Source: Lentisphaerota bacterium | GTDB lineage: Bacteria > Verrucomicrobiota > Kiritimatiellia > RFP12 > UBA1067 | DNA: 8,723 nucleotides | NCBI GenBank assembly: GCA_015061765.1 | Contig: SUVZ01000141.1 | Coordinates: 1-8,723 of the forward strand | Direction of reading: 5' to 3' | Shown: positions 5,943-8,723 of the stretch, one piece after another | Layout: every line of letters starts with the position of its first letter | Position numbering within the stretch: the first letter of the stretch is position 1 | Position numbers and translations under genes: made by a program | The notes under the pieces: generated by a model | Databases searched by the model: none | Told to the model about the DNA's origin: nothing | What the model saw: the letters and a program-made list of their open reading frames with translations, nothing else

Positions 5943-7955
5943 TTATTTCACGAATGGCACGCCAACACAGGGATCTCCAAGTCTGCAAGAGTTGCATACC
6001 GCCAGCTGAATGTTTCTTGACAACCGCCAATCACCCACGGGCGCCTTAATAACAATCCTGTTCAAACCCCTTTTAACTGGAAGTACGGAAGGTGACGCAT
6101 GGACATCCACCTTCTCGCCATTCAGGAAAAACACGGCGGCGTTTTTACCGGCTGAAGAACGGTTTGCAAATATTGCTACAGTATCTCCCTTCGCCTCAAA
6201 CTGGTATGCCACCGCAACTGCGGCTTTCCCCGAATCCACAAATTCCTTTTGTTTCGGATCGGAATAAGTATGCCTTCCCACAGTCGCATTATACCAGGCA
6301 TCCGCCGGTGTCCTGTCCGGACGCTTCCATGTGATTCCGCTCGAAAGATTCCACAACGCATCTCGCTCTGCCGAAAGCGCTTTCAGTTCCGCATCATCCA
6401 AATCCTTGACATATACGGCATCCGTCCACATCGCGGTATCCCGTACTACAGGAATGGATTGAGGTGCATCCGCTTCAGTCTTCGTCCACAGACGATTCCT
6501 CGTTCCGTGCAAAGTGTAGTCCATCGAGGCGGCGAACAGCTGCCGATCCACCGGACACACCTCTGGCTCGGCCGCTCCAAACATAACCGAACGCTTGATT
6601 GTTGAACCAGCGGCAAGAGATTCGATTTCAAACACACGACGGCGCACGGCAAATTCGGGAGGAAGGTGAACAACCCCGTAAAGATCCCGGAAATCATTTT
6701 TCGACCGGTTGGTGATTTTCACAATGACGCAAGTGGACTTCCTATCCGGCTCTACAGTCATCGCAATTTCCGGAAGTTCATCACAGATGCCGTCTTCCGA
6801 TGCGACACCAACCTTCGACACACATGCCCTGGATGCATCATGCGGAAGCGTCCAACAGCCATTGCCGTCTTTCGCAAGCACTCTGTCACCGCATTTAACT
6901 GATATGGGCTGAGATGAGAACCTAAGCGAAAGCGCGATTTCATCGCCAAGCGCCGCTGGATCGAATCGGCGCACATCAAACACCGCCCTTTTCCCGGAAT
7001 GCGATTTGCGGGAAACATTTCCGTTCAGAGACGAATAGCGGTATGCTCCATATTCGTAATCGTTGAGCTGCACCCAGTCTGGACGTATGCAATGCCTTTT
7101 GATCCAGGATTCCTGAAGCGCATTACCGGCCTCATCACACCATGAGTGAGTTCCAAGAGTGACACGGGGAGACATTTCGTCCCCATCCGCCAATTTGGTC
7201 TGCAGAGCCAGCCCGTTCTTAAACGCTTCATAGTCCGGATTTCGGTCATTAGCCGCAAAACGGTGTGCCGGATACCATTCATTTCGAGGAACGCCATCGA
7301 ACGGATTGTCGCCGGAAACCCAATGTCCCGTCTCCATTATCATTTTCGCCGCCAATGTACGCAGTTCCTGACTCACCCATGCTTTCTTCCCGTACCAACC
7401 GAACGGGGAAGCATAGGAAAGAACGCTATGTTCAGCGGCATCCTCGATCACAATCCTCGTCATCAAGACCTGACGGAACATTTCATCAGGGGAAAGCATC
7501 ATCATGTACGGGTGGGACCATGTATGGTTCCCGACCGCATGTCCGCGAGATACGAGATCCCGTGCGCCGGTCTTGAAAAACGGATGCGCCTTTTTCGAAT
7601 CATTCCTGCGTACAGTCTGGCGTCCTACAAGATAGAAAGCCCCTTTAGCCCCTGCACGTTCGAGCATTGCCGCTTTCGCGAGATGTGCCGGAGTCGAATC
7701 ATCCCACCGGGTACCGAAGGAACATTTCGCCCCATTCGGGAGAGAAGCTATCGAAATCGTGGTTTGAGAAGCATCTTCCGATGACGCAAACTCGGCTACC
7801 AACTCCTGATAATATACCGGGAAAGACAGTGGATTCGTTTTGCAACCAGAAGCCGCCCCTGACGATGGTACGCATACACTTGCATCAGAACAATACCCTT
7901 GAACCGTTGCACAAAACGCAAACCCGACGATTGCAACATTACACATCTTGATCAT
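5943..7955 (-). CDS. Large secreted polysaccharide deacetylase-like protein
   Basis: A 670-residue protein with an N-terminal signal peptide (about 1-20; hydrophobic CNVAIVGFAFCATVQG), so it is exported. Residues about 64-300 look like a NodB-type carbohydrate esterase 4 domain, which removes acetyl groups from N-acetylated sugars. Motif 1 reads TRWDDS (82-87) in place of TFDDG, motif 2 is HAVGNHTWSHP (139-149, metal ligands His144 and His148), and LGTHSW (267-272) may hold the late catalytic histidine. Both motif 1 aspartates are kept. The C-terminal half (about 310-670) has beta-rich stretches such as VDVHASPSVLPVKRGLNRIVI, possibly carbohydrate- or wall-binding, but I recognise no named domain. 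Unusual cysteine content (for example 5, 15, 22, 28, 38). The ATG at 7955 has AGGAGG 9 bases upstream and a strong promoter. Substrate is unknown. Confidence 0.8.
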   Translation of the reverse strand: MIKMCNVAIVGFAFCATVQGYCSDASVCVPSSGAASGCKTNPLSFPVYYQELVAEFASSEDASQTTISIASLPNGAKCSFGTRWDDSTPAHLAKAAMLERAGAKGAFYLVGRQTVRRNDSKKAHPFFKTGARDLVSRGHAVGNHTWSHPYMMMLSPDEMFRQVLMTRIVIEDAAEHSVLSYASPFGWYGKKAWVSQELRTLAAKMIMETGHWVSGDNPFDGVPRNEWYPAHRFAANDRNPDYEAFKNGLALQTKLADGDEMSPRVTLGTHSWCDEAGNALQESWIKRHCIRPDWVQLNDYEYGAYRYSSLNGNVSRKSHSGKRAVFDVRRFDPAALGDEIALSLRFSSQPISVKCGDRVLAKDGNGCWTLPHDASRACVSKVGVASEDGICDELPEIAMTVEPDRKSTCVIVKITNRSKNDFRDLYGVVHLPPEFAVRRRVFEIESLAAGSTIKRSVMFGAAEPEVCPVDRQLFAASMDYTLHGTRNRLWTKTEADAPQSIPVVRDTAMWTDAVYVKDLDDAELKALSAERDALWNLSSGITWKRPDRTPADAWYNATVGRHTYSDPKQKEFVDSGKAAVAVAYQFEAKGDTVAIFANRSSAGKNAAVFFLNGEKVDVHASPSVLPVKRGLNRIVIKAPVGDWRLSRNIQLAVCNSCRLGDPCVGVPFVK

Positions 7956-7964
7956 TTATTTCCG

Positions 7965-7970
7965 CCTCCT
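7965..7970 (-). promoter_or_regulatory. Strong ribosome binding site of the deacetylase
   Basis: AGGAGG lies 9 bases before the ATG at 7955 and fixes Met1 over the alternative Met4. It contrasts with the leaderless-looking starts of mlaE and coaX in the same window. Confidence 0.8.
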
Positions 7971-7989
7971 ATATTAAAAAACTCCATCT

Positions 7990-8017
7990 ATTATACCAAA
8001 ACAATCCCGAAATCCAA
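7990..8017 (-). promoter_or_regulatory. Extended -10 promoter of the deacetylase
   Basis: TGGTATAAT covers 7998-7990, with TATAAT at 7995-7990. A partial -35 TTGGAT lies at 8017-8012 with 16-base spacing. The predicted start near 7983 gives a leader of about 28 bases that carries the AGGAGG site. The TTTGGTATAAT core is the same as that upstream of mlaE. Confidence 0.7.
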
Positions 8018-8025
8018 CTCTTTAT

Positions 8026-8038
8026 AGGGTCTGTCCCC
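8026..8038. repeat. AGGGTCTGTCCCC repeat copy
   Basis: AGGGTCTGTCCCC is itself a near inverted repeat (GGG/CCC). A shortened inverse copy, GGGACAGCCT, lies at 8122-8131, missing two bases compared with the exact reverse complement GGGACAGACCCT. The shared AGGGTCTGT also occurs at 395-403. This looks like a short dispersed repeat of the REP or MITE kind, but no transposase is in the window. Confidence 0.4.
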
Positions 8039-8116
8039 ACGGCAAATGCATTCAAAGGACATTTTATCGCCTAAAACAGCTATAAATATTACTTTTATAG
8101 AATCACACTACACACA

Positions 8117-8138
8117 ATGAAGGGACAGCCTCCTTCAT
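8117..8138. repeat. Small inverted repeat, ATGAAGG / CCTTCAT
   Basis: ATGAAGG (8117-8123) and CCTTCAT (8132-8138) form a 7-bp stem with an 8-base loop, GACAGCCT, that overlaps the degraded GGGACAG repeat. A second, weaker stem TGGAG/CTCCA lies at 8198-8214. Together with the terminator at 8246-8275 they make three hairpins in about 160 bases. Confidence 0.45.
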
Positions 8139-8245
8139 CCACATCCTCGCTAATGCAAACTTGTCCTTAACTCTCTGATTCCTCCTAACAGGCTCATTGG
8201 AGATTTCCACTCCAGATGTTGTGTCATGTCCTGCGTACCAACAAA

Positions 8246-8275
8246 TGAGCTGGCATAGTAAATAATGCCAGCTCA
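8246..8275 (-). terminator. Stem-loop terminator of the GH109-like gene
   Basis: TGAGCTGGCAT (8246-8256) and ATGCCAGCTCA (8265-8275) are a perfect 11-bp stem around an 8-base loop. It starts 24 bases after the stop codon at 8300. On the minus strand the next bases are TTTGTTGG, a weak U-tract, so termination is likely but may be only partial. Nothing obvious on the plus strand would use it. Confidence 0.65.
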
Positions 8276-8299
8276 CTATCTGATTATAAAATTTATTTA

Positions 8300-8723
8300 T
8301 CAGACCTTTTGTGCATTTGGATCGTTCGTTACGCCCTTTGAGAAGTCAAACTTGCTCATATCGATTTCGTCAACAGTGAACGGCTTTGCCGTTTTCCAGC
8401 CACCACGCGTATAGTCGGGGAACTCCACGACCGCAGAGCGGGCGTTGACAGACTTTTCAGTAAGTTCCACAATCGAAGAATATGTCGCAAGATCGTACAC
8501 ATCCGTGTCGAGAGGAAGTCCGTTCTGAAGGCAGTACGCCCAACGCAGATCCATGATAAAGTCCATTCCGCCATGACCGCCGACCTTCCGTGCTATCTCG
8601 CCTGCGACTTTCCAGAACGGATGCTTGTACTCGTTGCGGATCTTTTCAGCCTTCTCGTTCGGGAAGTAATGGTGCGCCCCCATATCACCGGTCTTCTCCT
8701 CCCATGCCATCATGAGAGACGGA
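8300..8723 (-). CDS. Gfo/Idh/MocA oxidoreductase, GH109-like, C-terminal part (cut by window edge)
   Basis: The frame is open to the right edge, reading PSLMMAWEEKTGD at its start, so the N-terminal NAD-binding Rossmann domain lies outside the window. The visible about 141 residues match the C-terminal half of GH109 family proteins. Counting from the first visible MMAWEE, HGGMDFIMD (47-55) and LPLDTDVYDLATYSS (66-80) are the strong marks, followed by EFPDYTRGGWK (97-107). GH109 members such as alpha-N-acetylgalactosaminidase hydrolyse sugars through a redox mechanism with tightly bound NAD, and are common in Verrucomicrobiota and Bacteroidota. Many related proteins are ordinary NAD-dependent dehydrogenases, so the substrate is open. 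The stop is TGA at 8302-8300, followed by a stem-loop. The ending DPNAQKV is a low-complexity tail. Confidence 0.8.
   Translation of the reverse strand, partial: PSLMMAWEEKTGDMGAHHYFPNEKAEKIRNEYKHPFWKVAGEIARKVGGHGGMDFIMDLRWAYCLQNGLPLDTDVYDLATYSSIVELTEKSVNARSAVVEFPDYTRGGWKTAKPFTVDEIDMSKFDFSKGVTNDPNAQKV

Larger units (their letters stand above)
8018..8299. other. Gene-poor stretch between the GH109-like gene and the deacetylase promoter
   Basis: No gene with a start codon and ribosome site is visible. On the minus strand one frame stays open from within the end of the GH109-like gene to a TGA at 8105-8103. It reads SWHYLLCQLICWYAGHDTTS and then GVEISNEPVRRNQRVKDKFA with no credible start, so it may be a decayed gene or chance. 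The strand is purine-rich and holds three hairpins, so a small structured RNA or a mobile-element relic is also possible. Confidence 0.5.

Overview
The window reads as a chromosomal segment of a Gram-negative bacterium. A lipid-transport ABC system of the Mla/MCE type and a predicted lipoprotein imply an outer membrane. The mix of genes (type III pantothenate kinase, a GH109-like oxidoreductase and a secreted polysaccharide deacetylase next to Mla genes) would fit the PVC superphylum, for example Kiritimatiellota, Lentisphaerota or Verrucomicrobiota. That placement is inference from gene content only. All recognisable genes lie on the minus strand, so transcription runs from high to low coordinates.

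Read in the direction of transcription: (1) 8723-8300 is the C-terminal part of a GH109-like Gfo/Idh/MocA protein, cut by the window edge. (2) 8299-7956 is a 344-base gap with a strong terminator-like hairpin, further hairpins, an AGGGTCTGT repeat and a good promoter. (3) 7955-5943 is a large secreted polysaccharide deacetylase-like protein. (4) 5894-2629 is a tightly packed group, mlaE-mlaF-mlaD followed by a 23S rRNA pseudouridine synthase of the RsuA/RluB family, joined by a 4-base gap and by 4-base and 1-base overlaps. (5) 2552-440 is a second group, coaX, an unrecognised lipoprotein and a short proB, joined by two 4-base overlaps. (6) 439-125 is a gene-poor stretch with a hairpin after proB, three phased 22-bp repeats and what looks like a decayed HepT/DUF86 toxin fragment. 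(7) 124-1 is the start of an XRE-type DNA-binding protein, cut by the window edge.

The Mla genes would move phospholipid between the inner membrane and the periplasm. MlaE is the permease, MlaF the ATPase and MlaD the membrane-anchored MCE protein, here with an unusual repeated C-terminal tail. No MlaC or MlaB is present. The coaX group joins coenzyme A synthesis, an envelope lipoprotein and the first step of proline synthesis. These have no obvious shared pathway, so the link is probably translational coupling.

The clearest regulatory observation is three extended -10 promoters (TGNTATAAT) upstream of the deacetylase, mlaE and coaX. The deacetylase has a normal leader with AGGAGG. The coaX -10 lies only 8 bases from its GTG start and the mlaE -10 only 11 bases from its ATG, and neither has a Shine-Dalgarno sequence, so both mRNAs are predicted to be leaderless or nearly so. 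I see no clearly new multi-gene system here. The most unusual material is in the two intergenic stretches and in the leaderless starts.
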